DNA of 64,000 nt from Protula sp. h YS-2021 (taxonomy: Eukaryota; Annelida; Polychaeta; Sabellida; Serpulidae). The notes beneath the pieces were generated by a model. The model saw nothing but the letters and a program-made list of their open reading frames with translations, was not told where the DNA came from and made no database searches. Made by a program: the position numbers and the translations under genes. This document shows, one piece after another, positions 11,026 through 22,015 of this stretch (the first letter of the stretch is position 1; every line of letters begins with the position of its first letter). Location: contig OX457026.1 of assembly GCA_949752745.1 (NCBI GenBank), positions 48,764,456-48,828,455 on the forward strand. Reading direction: 5' to 3'.

Positions 11026-12584
11026 ATCACAGTCTTTTCCGTGGCGGTGAGTAGTCCCAGCAAGCTTTCGAGCCTTTCCAGAGAAGGTTGCGTGTGACTG
11101 AGTACTGTCTGAATTTGCTCCATCAGTTTTTGTATGCGATTTTCGGTTGGAAAGCATGTGCCTTGCCGGAAGTCGAATAAGTCTCCTAGAAACGCGATAG
11201 TCTGCGTGGGTTTTAGCTCTGACTTGGCGAGGTTTACTTGTAACCCTACTTCTAGACATTGTCTGACACCGGCTTGTGTGTGCTGTGCGACCAGTTCGCT
11301 GGACAGTGCGGTAATGAGCCAGTCGTCGATGTACTGGAACCTCAGAATAGACCTTTCTCGGCCCCATTTTTTCAGTACGGTCATGACTACTGTAAATACT
11401 TATGGCGCTGGAGCTAAGCCGAACGGCAGGGCAAGGAACCTGTAGTTTCTTCCTGCGACAATGAAGCATAGAAATCTCCAGCTGTTGCGGTGCATGGGTA
11501 TGTGAAAATACGCGTCTGTCGATTGACGTTGCCACATACTTTTGCGTAACGCCTCGCGAATGACTTGGTTGGTGTCCATTCGAAATGTCGGTACGAGCAG
11601 AAACTGGTTGAGCGCTGACAAGTCTATGATCGATCTCCAACCCCCTATTTTCTTCGGTCGTAGAAAAACTCGGCTGTAGAAGCCTGGCTCTGAGTTTGGC
11701 AATTCTGCAATAGCCCCTTTGCACAGCAATTCCTGAATCATGGTATGCAAAGCAATGTCTTTTTCGCTCCCGGGCGGGTACGTGGTTGTCAGACAGGGAG
11801 GAGGTAGAGGTGTCAGAGGCGGGCAAATAATCATCCCCTTGTTTGAGCATCGAAAAGGGAGGTAGTATCCGTAACGAAGCCATTTTACCACTCGTTTCGG
11901 GGCCCCCATGACCTTCCACCTCTCCCAAAAATGTCTCAGTCTTCCCTCAACGGGCCAAGTGTCTTTACAGGTTATGGGCGGATCGGGCGCGGAATGAGAG
12001 AAAGTAGCATCGCCTTGCGAGTGATCGTTTAGATTACCGCTCGGAGTGCGATGTGTACAGTAATTGCTACCTGCTCTGACTGGCGCCGCGCGGCTTGGTC
12101 GTCTGCTCTTGATGTGGCTTCTTTGCTTGTGACCGTTGCCGCTTTCCTTGTGGTGCCGCCCGTTTGCCGTGCTTGCTCCCTGCTGTGGTCTTCCCTTTCT
12201 GTTGCCGGATAGCTTGTTGCATAAACTTATCCTTGAGGGAATCCTTGTCAGGCGAGCAATTGCGTCTGGTGGAAACAGCTCCGTTTGCCCCGCCACGGGC
12301 TGGCCCAGCAGTGACGGACCATCTTCCACCGGCAGAAGAGAGTGGTGAAGAAGGGCATCTCTCCGTAATCCCACCATGCCCACCACAGCTTCGCTTTGCA
12401 GTTGGACGATGTTGCACGAGGCTCTGGCAATCGAGTGAATGAGATTCTCTACCGCTGGAGCGTCGTCCCCAGGCACTGTTTGCATGACTATGTCTCGTAG
12501 CGCCACCTGTGCGAAATCCTGGAATGACAGAATGTTCAACGAGCGGCGAGCCCATTCCTCGAGCTTCCTGGCGTCCGCATCCAC
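10938..12584 (-). pseudogene. DIRS gag end and reverse transcriptase with one nonsense codon
   Basis: A single minus-strand frame of about 548 codons, broken only by TAA at 11400-11402, where related proteins have an aromatic residue after PFGLAPAP. The N-terminal ~190 residues are gag-like and basic toward the end. RT motifs follow: GAIAELPNSEPGFYSRVFL, KIGGWRSIIDLSALNQFL, PFGLAPAP, and the catalytic YIDDW after the stop. QVNLAKSEL and AFLGDLFDF correspond to the RT thumb-side motifs of DIRS elements. The single substitution suggests recent inactivation. Confidence 0.85.
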
Positions 12585-13050
12585 TTAGGGTACATCCTTG
12601 TCGGTGTGACCCCGTTGGATCCATGGTAGATGTTGCTTCAGCGGTTGTAGCGCTGTCATGGGAAGGAAATGGTCGTGCCTGACATATGGCGCAGTCTTCA
12701 CATCCAGAAACCTACAGGTGGAGACCTGTGGTACGCGTGATTGCGTTGCAAAATTTTCTCGGCATGATCCTCTGTCTTCGAGTTGAATATTTGCTTGATG
12801 CAATCTGCCGTAGGTAGTGCTACTCGAGCGGGGCGAGGTTCGACCTCTCTTTGTGACGCGAACCGGAGATGGCGCCGTGTGACACCAGCTTGCAGCGGTT
12901 GTAATTCCGCGCCACTCTTGTCGTGGGCAATGATCATGCGCAGCAAGTCGGTGAACTGTATGTCTGTAGGCTCCGTTGACGGTGTGGAGTCGTCATCGTT
13001 ATCCCCGGATTCTGGCTCGGTGTCTGTTGTTCCAGGTGAGTTTCAGCTCG
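12585..13050 (-). pseudogene. DIRS gag-like N-terminal part, frameshifted
   Basis: Upstream coding traces in two minus-strand frames: an acidic GDNDDDSTPSTEPTD segment, DLLRMIIAHDKSGAELQPL, then ADCIKQIFNSKTEDHAEKIL. It is judged to be the gag start from its position before RT; no diagnostic gag motif was recognised. Confidence 0.5.
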
Positions 13051-14519
13051 TAGGTACAACCGTTTCGTCATGACCAACGTCTGTTTGTTATGACGAATGA
13101 TAACTTGCTGCTTTGCAGTATTACAACTCGTGTGTGGTGCTGTCTAATTATTGTTTTTTTTTTTTGGTAAAAACTAAACTTTTCCGGTGCCACACCTCTT
13201 TATTGCTACGTGATATTTACACACTACTGTCCGTGGCAAGCGTTAACCTGTAGCTACACTGAGTTTTTGTCATAACACAACCCCACTGTCGCGCGAATCT
13301 CAGCTGTCATGACAAGCACGTATACTGCAATTAGTGACCTTCCGATAAATGTGTTCATTTTAAACCCGTATCTAGCCATCTGTGAAATGACAATTTACCG
13401 GAAGCATTCCCCTTTACTGTAGTTTGATTTCTCAGTACCCAATACTCACAGTAAGTTCAACTTAGATGCACTCATTTCGTTACGACAGAACTCTGCTGTC
13501 ACGCGAACCTCCCGTCATGACAGAAGGATCGATGTCTTACGAAGTTTGGAGCGGAACTCCTCTTAGTTCACCTGCTGATTCTATGCTTACACGAGGTCGT
13601 TCCCAGGGTGGGGTGAAATATATTTTGGATAGGACTAAAAGACAACTAAATCCCCTATTAGTCCTACACCAACCCCTTTGCTTTCGCAGTGCGAGTGCAA
13701 AATAACTTTGTTGCCGTGCGGCGTGTGAGTTGTTGTCAATACAACAAGTCACGTGACGTCGTACAGACAAGGGGAAATCCCGCGGTGCATTCCTTGAGGA
13801 TTTCCCAAGAAAAAACACCCAAAAACTGCCCTGCGGAGCTCTGAAGCCCGTGGACAAGGGAGTGGGGGGGGGGGGTACGCAGTCTTGTTCTGCCAGGCAA
13901 TAAGCACCTCCTCCGTGCAAACTAGGCCTGTAGGGCTTGGGAAACCCCTTTTTCCCCGCCGCGGTTGATGGCTCCATGACAGTTATCGTGGCCTCGATAC
14001 TGTCAGGCGACAAAAACCGCCCCCAAACTGCAAAAAGCTGCCATTTGGGCGTGAATCCTGTGGTGGGAAGCATAACAGCGTGTGAAGAACGCACAGACGG
14101 CGCTGGTTGTGCCACCTGAAGGGAAGGGAGTGCGGAAAAAGACATCGTACACAGCCCCGCACAAAATGGCGTGGAAGCTGCCAGACAGCGGCGAACAAAA
14201 AAACCTTTTCCAGACTCTCCCAGACCCCGGATCCCACGACCCAACGCTGTTTAGCAACGTGAGTCGAACCTAGCATAGACCTATTGGCAGAATGTAGCTC
14301 CGAGCAAGACGATAGCCCCGAATAAGCAAACACTGGATCTGGTAGGTTCCGAAGCACAAAGTGCCGAATTGTGCAACAACTAAGGCAAGAAACCAAGGTT
14401 CCTGGCCACCAAACGAAGCAGAAACTTACATTTGTGAAGTGTGTTGAACAATCCAGAAAGAATATCCAAAAATCTCGTGTAAAAACGAAAAAAGATATCC
14501 TAAATAGAAAGTGCTTCTG
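13051..14519. other. DIRS-like 5' non-coding region
   Basis: About 1.5 kb between the gag-like start and the right inverted terminus. Long minus-strand open stretches (13537-14244) have no recognisable domain. Contains a T10 tract near 13150, a G10 run near 13865, and several TCATGAC/GTCATGA strings between 13070 and 13520. Confidence 0.4.
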
Positions 14520-14714
14520 AACTTTTGCGCGCAAAAATAAATGTGACGTCACCTCCTTTGTGGCAGTTTGAACTAATCTCGTTAGAACTAGAAATAAACA
14601 AGAAACACGTGGTAGTTGTTTCATTGATTTTATTTGCGCGCCGAAGTACTTATGGACTTCGTTTATCAAATTGGCAGCATTGCTGGGTTAAAGTAGCTCC
14701 AAGATACATTAAAA
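14520..14714 (-). repeat. DIRS-like right terminus, inverted copy
   Basis: 14664-14714 is the inverse of 7938-7990; 14520-14665 is the inverse of the interior of the 346-bp element (7656-7800), including GTGACGTCACCTCCTTTGTG and AAACACGTGGTAGTTGTTTC. Confidence 0.75.
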
Positions 14715-14715
14715 G

Positions 14716-16310
14716 GGCATATTTCTTTAACTTGGGTTGATGCGCGGTTCTTATTCAGGATCAGTGCGCATGTTTATTTAAGTTGTGCTGATGCGCAGCT
14801 CTTATTTTGAAGAGTGCGCATGTTATTACGTTGCGTTAATGCGCAGTTCGCATTTCGAACCAGTGCGCATGTTTAATTTAACTTGCGTTGATGCGCGGTG
14901 CTAATTTTGGTAGTGTGCTTGCTTATTTAGCTTGTGTCGATGTGCGGTTCGCATTTAAGACCAGTGCGCATGTTGTCTTTTAACTTGCGTTAATGCTCAG
15001 TTACCATTTCTGACCAGTGTGTTTGTTTTATTTAGCTTGCGTCGATGAGCGGTTCGCATTTTCTACCAGTGCGCATGATTATTTAACTTATGTTGATGCG
15101 TGGTTCGCATTTTGGACCAGTGCAAATGTTTATTTAACTTGCGCTTATGTGCGGTTCGCATTTCGGACCAGTGTGCATGTTTATTTAACTTGCGTTGATG
15201 TCCGGTTCGCATTTCTGACCAGTGCCCATGTTTCTTTAGGTTGCGTTGATGCGCGGTTCGCATTTCGGACCAGTGCACAGGTTCACATAACTTGCGTTGA
15301 CGCGCGATTTGCATTTCGGACCGATACGCATATTATTTAAGTCCCGTCAATGGCCGACTTTTATGTCTATTCAACTGGCGTCGATGCGTGGTTCTTTCTT
15401 CTGACCACTGTGCATGTTTATTCAACCTACGTCGATGCGTGGTTCTTTCTTCGGACCACTGCGCATGTTTATTCACCTTGCGTTGATGCGTGGTTATCAT
15501 TTCGGATCACTGCGCATGTCTATTCAACTTGCATCGATGTCTGGTTCTTTTTCGGGCTGGTGCGTATGTTTAACTTGCGGTGATGTGCGGTGCTTAATTA
15601 GGACCAGTTCGCATGTTTACTTTACTTCTGTTGATGCGTGGTTCGCATTTCGGACCATTGCGCATGTATATTTAACTTGTGTGGATGCATCGTTCTCATT
15701 TCAGACCAGTGAGCATGTTTCTTTGGGTTAAGTTGATACGCGGTTCTTTTTTTTGGATCAGTGCGCATATTTAACTTGCGTTCATGCGTGGGGCTTATTT
15801 TTGGCCAGTGCAAATGTTTATTTATCTTGCGCTGGCGCGTGGTTCGCATTTCGAACCAATGCGCATGTTTATTTAACGTGCGTCGATGCGCGGTTCTTAT
15901 TTCAGCCCAATGCGCATATTTCTTCAACTTGAGTTGATGCGCGGTTCTTATTCTGGATCACTGCGCATGTTTATTTAACTTGCGTTGATGCGCGGTGCTA
16001 ATTTTGGTCCAGTGTGCTTGCTTATTTAGCTTGCGTCGAAGAGCGGTTCGAATTTTCCACCAGTGCGCATGACTATTTACTTTTGTTGATGCGTGGCTCG
16101 CATTTCGGACCAGTGCGCATGTTTATTTAAGTTGCGTTGATGCGCGGTGCTTATTTTGGACCAGTTTGCATGTTATTTATCTTCCTTCCATGCGCTGTTC
16201 ACATTTCGAACCAATTCGAATGTTTATTTAACTTGCATCGATGCGCGGTTGATAAATCGGACTACTGCGCAAGTTCATTTAACTTGCGTTTATGCGCTGG
16301 AGGAGGAGAT
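14716..16310. repeat. 51-bp satellite, block 3
   Basis: About 30 units continuing block 2 in phase after the DIRS-like insertion. Parts of blocks 1 and 3 (for example 3260-3960 and 14820-15560) are near-identical over many consecutive units, so this array also has long-range duplications. Open frames on both strands of 83-107 codons come from the 51-bp period. Confidence 0.9.
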
Positions 16311-17135
16311 TCATTTAATTTTTTTTTTCAAAAATTCCGAAAGAAATTCAAAAGTTTTCCAAATCACTCAAAAAGCACAAGCAGTATGCATGACCCCCTA
16401 GAGACGGCTCATATAAAAAATAAATGAAATCTGATTGAAACTGTAGGAGGAAATGCATTTTGAATTTTTCTTCAAAAATTCCCTGATCAACTCAAAAAGT
16501 GCAGGCCGTATTCACGACACCCTAGACATGCCTCATACCAAAAATAAATGAAATCGGATAAAAACCGTAGGAGGAAATGCATTTTGAAGTTTTTTCTTCA
16601 AAAATTCACTAAAAATACAAAACTTATCCGATAGACTGAAAAAGCACAAACGTATGCACGACCCTTTAGTGGTGCTTCATACCAAACACAAACGATATCG
16701 GATAAAAAATGTAGGAGATATATTTTAAAAATGTTTCTTCAAAAATTCCCAAAAACTTAAAAAATCTCCCGATCGACTAAAAAAAGCACAACCGTATGCA
16801 CGACCGCTTAGGGATGAATCACACCAAACATAAATGATATCGAATCAAAGTTGTAGGAGTAGATGCATTTTGAATTATTTTCGAAATTTTTGCTTAAAAA
16901 ATCCCCAAAAATACAAAAATTGTCCGATCGACTAAAAAAGCACAAGCCGTATGCGCGATCCTTTAGTCGTGCCTCATACCAAAAATAAATCAAATCGGAT
17001 AAAAAATGTAGCAGGAGATACGTTTTAAAATTTTTTCTTCAAAAATTTCCCAAAAATTCAAAAATCACCCGATCGACTAAAAAAGCACAAGCCGTATGCA
17101 TGACCCCTTAGGGATGCCTCATACCAAAAATACAT
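16310..17135. repeat. ~145-bp tandem repeat
   Basis: Six diverged copies spaced 125-155 bp apart. Each has CGATCGACTAAAAAAGCACA, a CCGTATGCACGACC block, CCTCATACCAAAAATAAATG and ATCGGATAAAAAATGTAGGA. It shares the general AAATCGGAT...TGTAGGAG layout with the 155-bp satellite but not its TTGGCG core. Confidence 0.85.
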
Positions 17136-17196
17136 GACTAAATAACTGACTAACTAACTAACTAATTAACTAACTAATTAACTAACGGAAACCACC
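17136..17196. repeat. (ACTA/ATTA)n microsatellite
   Basis: Run of ACTA and ATTA units that closes the ~145-bp array. Confidence 0.85.
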
Positions 17197-17216
17197 CGTA
17201 AACCGACAGGAATACC

Positions 17217-17243
17217 CCCAGCTTACGTGTAACGTAAGCTGGG
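17217..17243. other. perfect hairpin, 11-bp stem
   Basis: CCCAGCTTACG, loop TGTAA, then the exact complement. It sits at the junction between the microsatellite and the next 155-bp array; one arm string recurs near 2512 at another array edge. Confidence 0.85.
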
Positions 17244-18405
17244 CTAAAAAAGTACTGTCCAGGAAACAATTGTACAGAATTAAAGCAAATCCGATCAAAA
17301 TTGTGGTCGAAGAACATTTTGAAAATTGGCTATCAAAACATTATAAATGCCTACCCCCCTCCCATCCATCTGGCCAATTGTTGGCGGATTGCAAAAATAA
17401 ATAAATAAATAAGTAAATAAATAAATAAAGACAGCACTGAACAGGGAGCAATGGCACGAAATACGAAGCAAATCCGATCCAAAATGTAGAAGGATTGTGA
17501 AACTTGGCTATCAAGAAATTATAAAATGCCCCCAATTTTTGGCAGATCGACAGAAAAAAAGTAAATTTTTAATCACTCTCCAGGGAGCAATTGTATAAAA
17601 TTAAAAACAAATCCAATCCAAATTGTGGGAGAAGCATTGTGAAAATTGGCTACCAAGATATTAAAAAATTCACTCATTTGCCCATTTTTGCTGGGTCGCC
17701 AAAAAAAATTTTTCAAGAGAGGCTTTTCTAGTAAAATTCTATACAAAATTTGAGGGCAATCCGATCAAAGTTTTGGGACAAAGAAACGTTCTGAAAATTG
17801 GCAAACCAAAAGTTTTAAATGGCTTCCATTTAACCAATTTTTAGCGGATCGCCAAAAAATAACTTTTGAAAAGCGGACAGCCTAGTGAACATTTATGCAA
17901 AATTTGAAGACAATCCCGTCCAAATTGTGCGGGAAAAAATTAGGAAAATTGGCTACCAAAAACTTTTTAAAATACCTCCTATCGCCAAAAATTTTCAAAA
18001 TAGGTCTACCCAGTAAACATTCGTACAACATTTGAAAGGAATCCTATGAATATTACGGGTGCAGAAGCAATTTGAAATATTGGCTTAAAAAACTTTAAAC
18101 ATATGCCTCTATTTAGCCTGTTTTTGTGGATCGTCAAAAAAGTAACTTTTTAAGAGAGCAGGACTTAGTAAACATTTGTGCAAAATTTGACGGTAATCTG
18201 ATGAAAAGGTTGAAAGAAGCAATTTCAAAGCTGCCTATCAAAAAATTAGGAATGCCCCCCTCCATTTGGCCAATTTTGGGCGGATCGCTAAAACAAGTAA
18301 AATTTTAAGACAGAACGCTCCAGGGAACAATCGTGCAAAACTGGACGGAAATCCGATTCAAACTGTGGGAGAAGAAGCATTAAAAAATTGGCCACCAAAA
18401 ATAGA
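17244..18405 (+). repeat. ~155-bp satellite, array 2
   Basis: About seven units in the same orientation as array 1, with an AAATAAAT-rich stretch near 17395-17425. Confidence 0.85.
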
Positions 18406-19079
18406 CAAGACTGTCAAGTGACAGTGGCCCAGTTGAGGATTCAGTCTTGTGCCTCTTGGAAAATGGTAAGACAGTCTGATCTGGTTGAATGTTTTTTTTA
18501 TATTAAATTATGCTGAAATTATGAAAATTTCTGAATATTTGTAATAAATGGGAAAAATACAGACACAGGAATTTTACTGCAATTTGTTATTAAATTCAAA
18601 CAGAAGTCAGATGTAAAATTAAAATAAAGTCCTTTCTTTTATTACTTATCTTGGGCCTTGTTTCAAGTGAGTATAAAAATGTGCATACAGTTTTGGAACA
18701 TCCTATCCAGAACACGGTACGATATTTGTCAAATAAAAATATATATGTAAAAACAGGAATTTTTCTCCAATTTGTTTTTGATATCAAAGAGAAGTAGAAC
18801 TCCAAAATTTAAATAACGTCCTTTCTTATATGCACTTATCTCGAGCCTTTTGGTGCATACGATTACTTAAACGTGGATTCCTATCCAGGGTGGTACTAGG
18901 CCAGCGTTTAATTAAAAATCGATAAATGATCGGGTGAGGTATATCCAGACCCTGGATAGTCTACCCTGACAGGCGTACTTCAAATGCCCTGGTAAACTTC
19001 AAAGCGGGGGGTTCGTCAAAAATATGTGGACCCTAATTAATTCTTATTTGCGTGGGAAAAATAAAAAAGAGGCTATCGA
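18406..19079. repeat. two ~190-bp direct copies, no gene seen
   Basis: 18560-18720 and 18740-18900 are diverged direct copies (AAATACAGACACAGGAATTT, CTTATCT(T/C)G(G/A)GCCTT, CCTATCCAG blocks). No coding signal was recognised. Confidence 0.6.
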
Positions 19080-20226
19080 CCACCCGGAAAATATCACTTT
19101 TATCATATGGTCGAGTCATATAATTGCTTCCTGCACCTTTAAACATAAAAATTACAACTTTCTTGCATTATGCCCAATATTACCTATTACCGCCCACCCG
19201 AAATATATCATATTTTCGGGTAATACAAATGATTCCTGCACTTTTAAAGCGAAAATTACAACTTTCTTACATTATCGCCCAATGTTCCCTTTTATCGCCC
19301 ACCCGAAAAATATTATATTTATCATATTTTCGGGTCTTAGAATTGATTCCTGCACTTTTAAAGCGAAAATTACAACTTTCTTGCTTTATCGCCCAATATT
19401 CCCTGATAACGCCCACCCGAAAAATGTCACATTTATCATATTTTCGGGTCACAGAATTGATTCCTGCACTTTTAAAGCGAAAATTACAACTTTCTTACAT
19501 TATCGCCCAATGTTCCCTATTATCGCCTACCCGAAAAATATCACATTTATCATATTTTCGGGTCATAGAATTGATCCCTGCACTTTTAAAGCGAAAATTA
19601 CAACTTTCTTGCATTATCGCCCAATGCTCCCTATTATCGCCCACCCGAAAAATATCACATTTATCATATTTTCGGGTCATAGAATTGATTCCTGCACTTT
19701 TAAAGCGAAAATTACAACTTTCTTGCTTTATCGCCCAATGTTCCCTATTATCGACCATCCGAAAAATATCATATTTATCATATTTTCGGGTCACAGAATT
19801 GACTCCTGCACTTTTAAAGCGAAAATTACAACTTTCTTGCATTATCGCCCAATGTTCCCTATTATCGCCTACCCGAAAAATATCACATTTATCATATTTT
19901 CGGGTCATAGAATTGATTCCTGCACTTTTAAAGCGAAAATTACAACTTTCTTGCATTATCGTCCAATGTTCCCTATTATCGCCCATCCAAAAAATATCAT
20001 ATTTATCATATTTTCGGGACATAGAATTGATCCCTGCACTTTTAAAGCGAAAATTACAACTTTCTTACATTATCGCCCAATATTCCCTATTATAGCCCAC
20101 CCGAAAAATATCACATTTATCATATTTTCGAGTCATAGAATTGATTCCTGCACTTTTAAAGCGAAAAGTACAACTTTCTTGCATTATCACCCAATGTTCC
20201 CTATTATCGCCCACTTGAAAATATCA
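19080..20226. repeat. 114-bp minisatellite, ~10 copies
   Basis: Highly regular 114-bp units (for example starts at 19347, 19461 and 19575) containing TGCACTTTTAAAGCGAAAAT, TACAACTTTCTTGCATTATC and GCCCAATGTTCCCTATTATC. Each also carries an inverted pair ACCCGAAAAATAT ... ATATTTTCGGGT around a 10-base spacer. The period is 3 x 38, so open frames of 401 and 323 codons on the plus strand and 175 on the minus strand arise; no start context, splice signals or domain supports coding. Confidence 0.95.
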
Positions 20227-20277
20227 TAGGAATGACCCACTGACAACAAAATTACTGAAAAGTCCAACCAGAAGTAC

Positions 20278-21240
20278 TTGCATGTACTTGCATTTTTTCG
20301 TATTTTGCCCGTTGGTTCTGCTGCAGGTGACGTCACTGCAGCAGAACCAATGTTTCTACACTACTTCTGGACGCCGAAGTGGCCCAGAACAGCCCCCGCA
20401 GAAAGCACTCGTGAAACGTACTCCGCCCAAATGAAGTACCTAGCCTTCTGTCATTTCTTCAGAATACGCCCAGCCCCCGCAGACATTGCGACCTTACTCC
20501 GCTACGCTTGCTTCCTCAGCCGCTCCTGAAACCCCAGTCCGTGAGATGCTAGTTCTCTCTAGTCGGCTTACTCCACTTGGAGCTTGGATACGCGAACCCT
20601 CTTCAAGACAGCTACTTCTTGAACACGCTGCTGAAAGGCATCGAGACACAGAAAGGTACACCACCCCGACAGAAATCACGAGGCGCATCCGGATGTAGCG
20701 CGTCCGAGGAGTATTCGACTTCTCTCGCTACCACTTGAAAGTTGTTTTTTGGTCCGCATGTCTCGTGGACTTCTTTCCTCTCTGCGCAAGTCCTATCTGC
20801 TATCCAGCACCCAAACTGGCCACGACTGTAGAACTGACCTTTGCCGGGAGGACGTAACGTTGTGTATGGATGGCGCCTTGGTTCATTTGAAACGCACCAA
20901 AACGCTTCGCGATTTTTCACGAGCCCTTATTTTCCCCAATTCAAGAAATAGCACAGTTTACATTGTGTCCCACCACGGGACTGAAACGCCATTTTTTGGC
21001 AGTCTCCGGCCCACAAAAAGGCGGCGCTCTTCCCCTACAACGCCTCAGACAGTACCATCCCACTCTCCAACTCAGTATTTTTGTCATTGCTCCAATGTAA
21101 ACTGCGTGCCGTGGGCCTATACGACTCGGCTTACAGCGGCCAAAGTCTACGCCTTCGCCTGGAGGATTAAGAACCAGGAGGATTGAGCGTCGAATTGCTA
21201 CATGCACTACACTGATGTCTCTCTGAGCCTCCGGAATGTC
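20278..21240 (+). pseudogene. Crypton-like tyrosine recombinase, decayed
   Basis: Frames 1-3 together give the outline of a tyrosine recombinase/integrase. The N-terminal helical domain is AESTRETYSAQMKYLAFC then PADIATLLRYACFLSRS (20400-20526). In the middle, REDVTLCMDGALVHLKRTKT (about 20850-20905) resembles the block before the catalytic lysine/arginine region. A degraded catalytic box YSGQSLR (about 21131-21153) stands where GHSLRRG or H-x-x-R is usual, and HYTDVSL (about 21207-21227) would carry the tyrosine. Several stops and frameshifts are present. No RT accompanies it, so Crypton or a related DNA element is likelier than DIRS or Ngaro. Confidence 0.55.
20312..20350. other. 15-bp-arm palindrome around a CRE-like core
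   Basis: TTGGTTCTGCTGCAG, a 9-base centre holding TGACGTCA, then the exact complement. It lies just upstream of the recombinase remnant, where a terminal or recombination site might be. Confidence 0.85.
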
Positions 21241-21589
21241 ACATACCTACATATAGACGTCGGCCTAAAGCTTAATAAAACGTTAATTTAGGTTATCAAA
21301 CATTTTTAGCTTTTAATACGTTTTGGCCCTAAATTCACTTGGGGGCCTTATGGCCGGGGACATTACGGCCGAGTACCTTATGGCCGGGCTAAAGCTTAAT
21401 AAAGCGTTAATCTAGATTCTCATGCGTTTTTTAGTTTTGGGGTCGTTTTGACCCTAAAATCATTTAGGGACCTTATGGCCGCGGACGTTTTGTCCTGGAT
21501 TCTACAACAACAAATTTTGCTTTGAAATTCGCTGTCAATGAATTAAAAAATGCCTCCCTCTCTAATTAAAAGTACTTTTGCGTCTCGCC
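21241..21589. repeat. two direct copies of a ~165-bp unit
   Basis: 21262-21395 and 21388-21500 share GGCTAAAGCTTAATAAA(A/G)CGTTAAT, a GGCCCTAAA/GACCCTAAA block and CCTTATGGCCG. No gene was recognised. Confidence 0.6.
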
Positions 21590-21990
21590 AAAAAAGTACT
21601 TTTTCAAGAGAAACCTACCGAGAGAACAATCGTACAAATTAGAAAGCAATCCGATCCAAATTATGGGAAAAGAAGCATTTTGAAATTTTGGAAGCCTATT
21701 TGGTCCATTTTTGGCGGATCACCAAAAAAAAAATTACGGGAGGCCTAGTTAAAGAAGATTCGTACAAAATTTAAAGAGAATCTAATCAAAATTGTGAGAG
21801 AAGAAACACTTTGAAAATTGGCAACCATTAAATTATAAACGCCCCCATTTGGCCGATTTTTGGTGGATCGCCAAAAAAAGAGCAATTTTTCAAGACAGAA
21901 ACATCACGACAGCAATCGCACAAAATTGGAAAGGAATTCAATACAAATTCTTGGAGATAAAGCATGTTGAAAATTGGCTATCAGTAAATT
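21590..21990 (+). repeat. ~155-bp satellite, array 3
   Basis: Two to three units, same orientation as arrays 1 and 2. Confidence 0.8.
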
Positions 21991-22015
21991 GAAAACATAG
22001 GCATCAGAGATGCAA

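Larger units (their letters stand above)
7938..14715 (-). mobile_element. DIRS-like tyrosine-recombinase retroelement
   Basis: About 6.8 kb inserted in the 51-bp satellite. It has inverted termini: 7938-7990 (TTTTAATGTATTTTGGAGCT... to CCAATTTGATA) and the reverse complement at 14664-14714. On the minus strand the order is gag-like, RT, RNase H, then tyrosine recombinase, the DIRS order. Nonsense and frameshift breaks are present, and a SINE sits in the recombinase gene. DIRS elements integrate through a circular intermediate with a recombinase, so target duplication is not expected, and none is evident. About 13050-14520 and 7990-8700 are non-coding terminal regions. Confidence 0.85.

Noticed and set aside
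13537..14244. 235-codon minus-strand frame as a gene
   Set aside because: Lies in the non-coding end of the DIRS-like element, runs into poly-C and has no recognisable domain.
15017..15927. Open frames of 83-107 codons with 17-residue repeats on both strands
   Set aside because: Explained by the 51-bp satellite period; no coding bias or non-repeat sequence.
19024..20229. 401-codon open frame on the plus strand
   Set aside because: It is the 114-bp minisatellite read in one of several simultaneously open frames; no domain, splice or start evidence.
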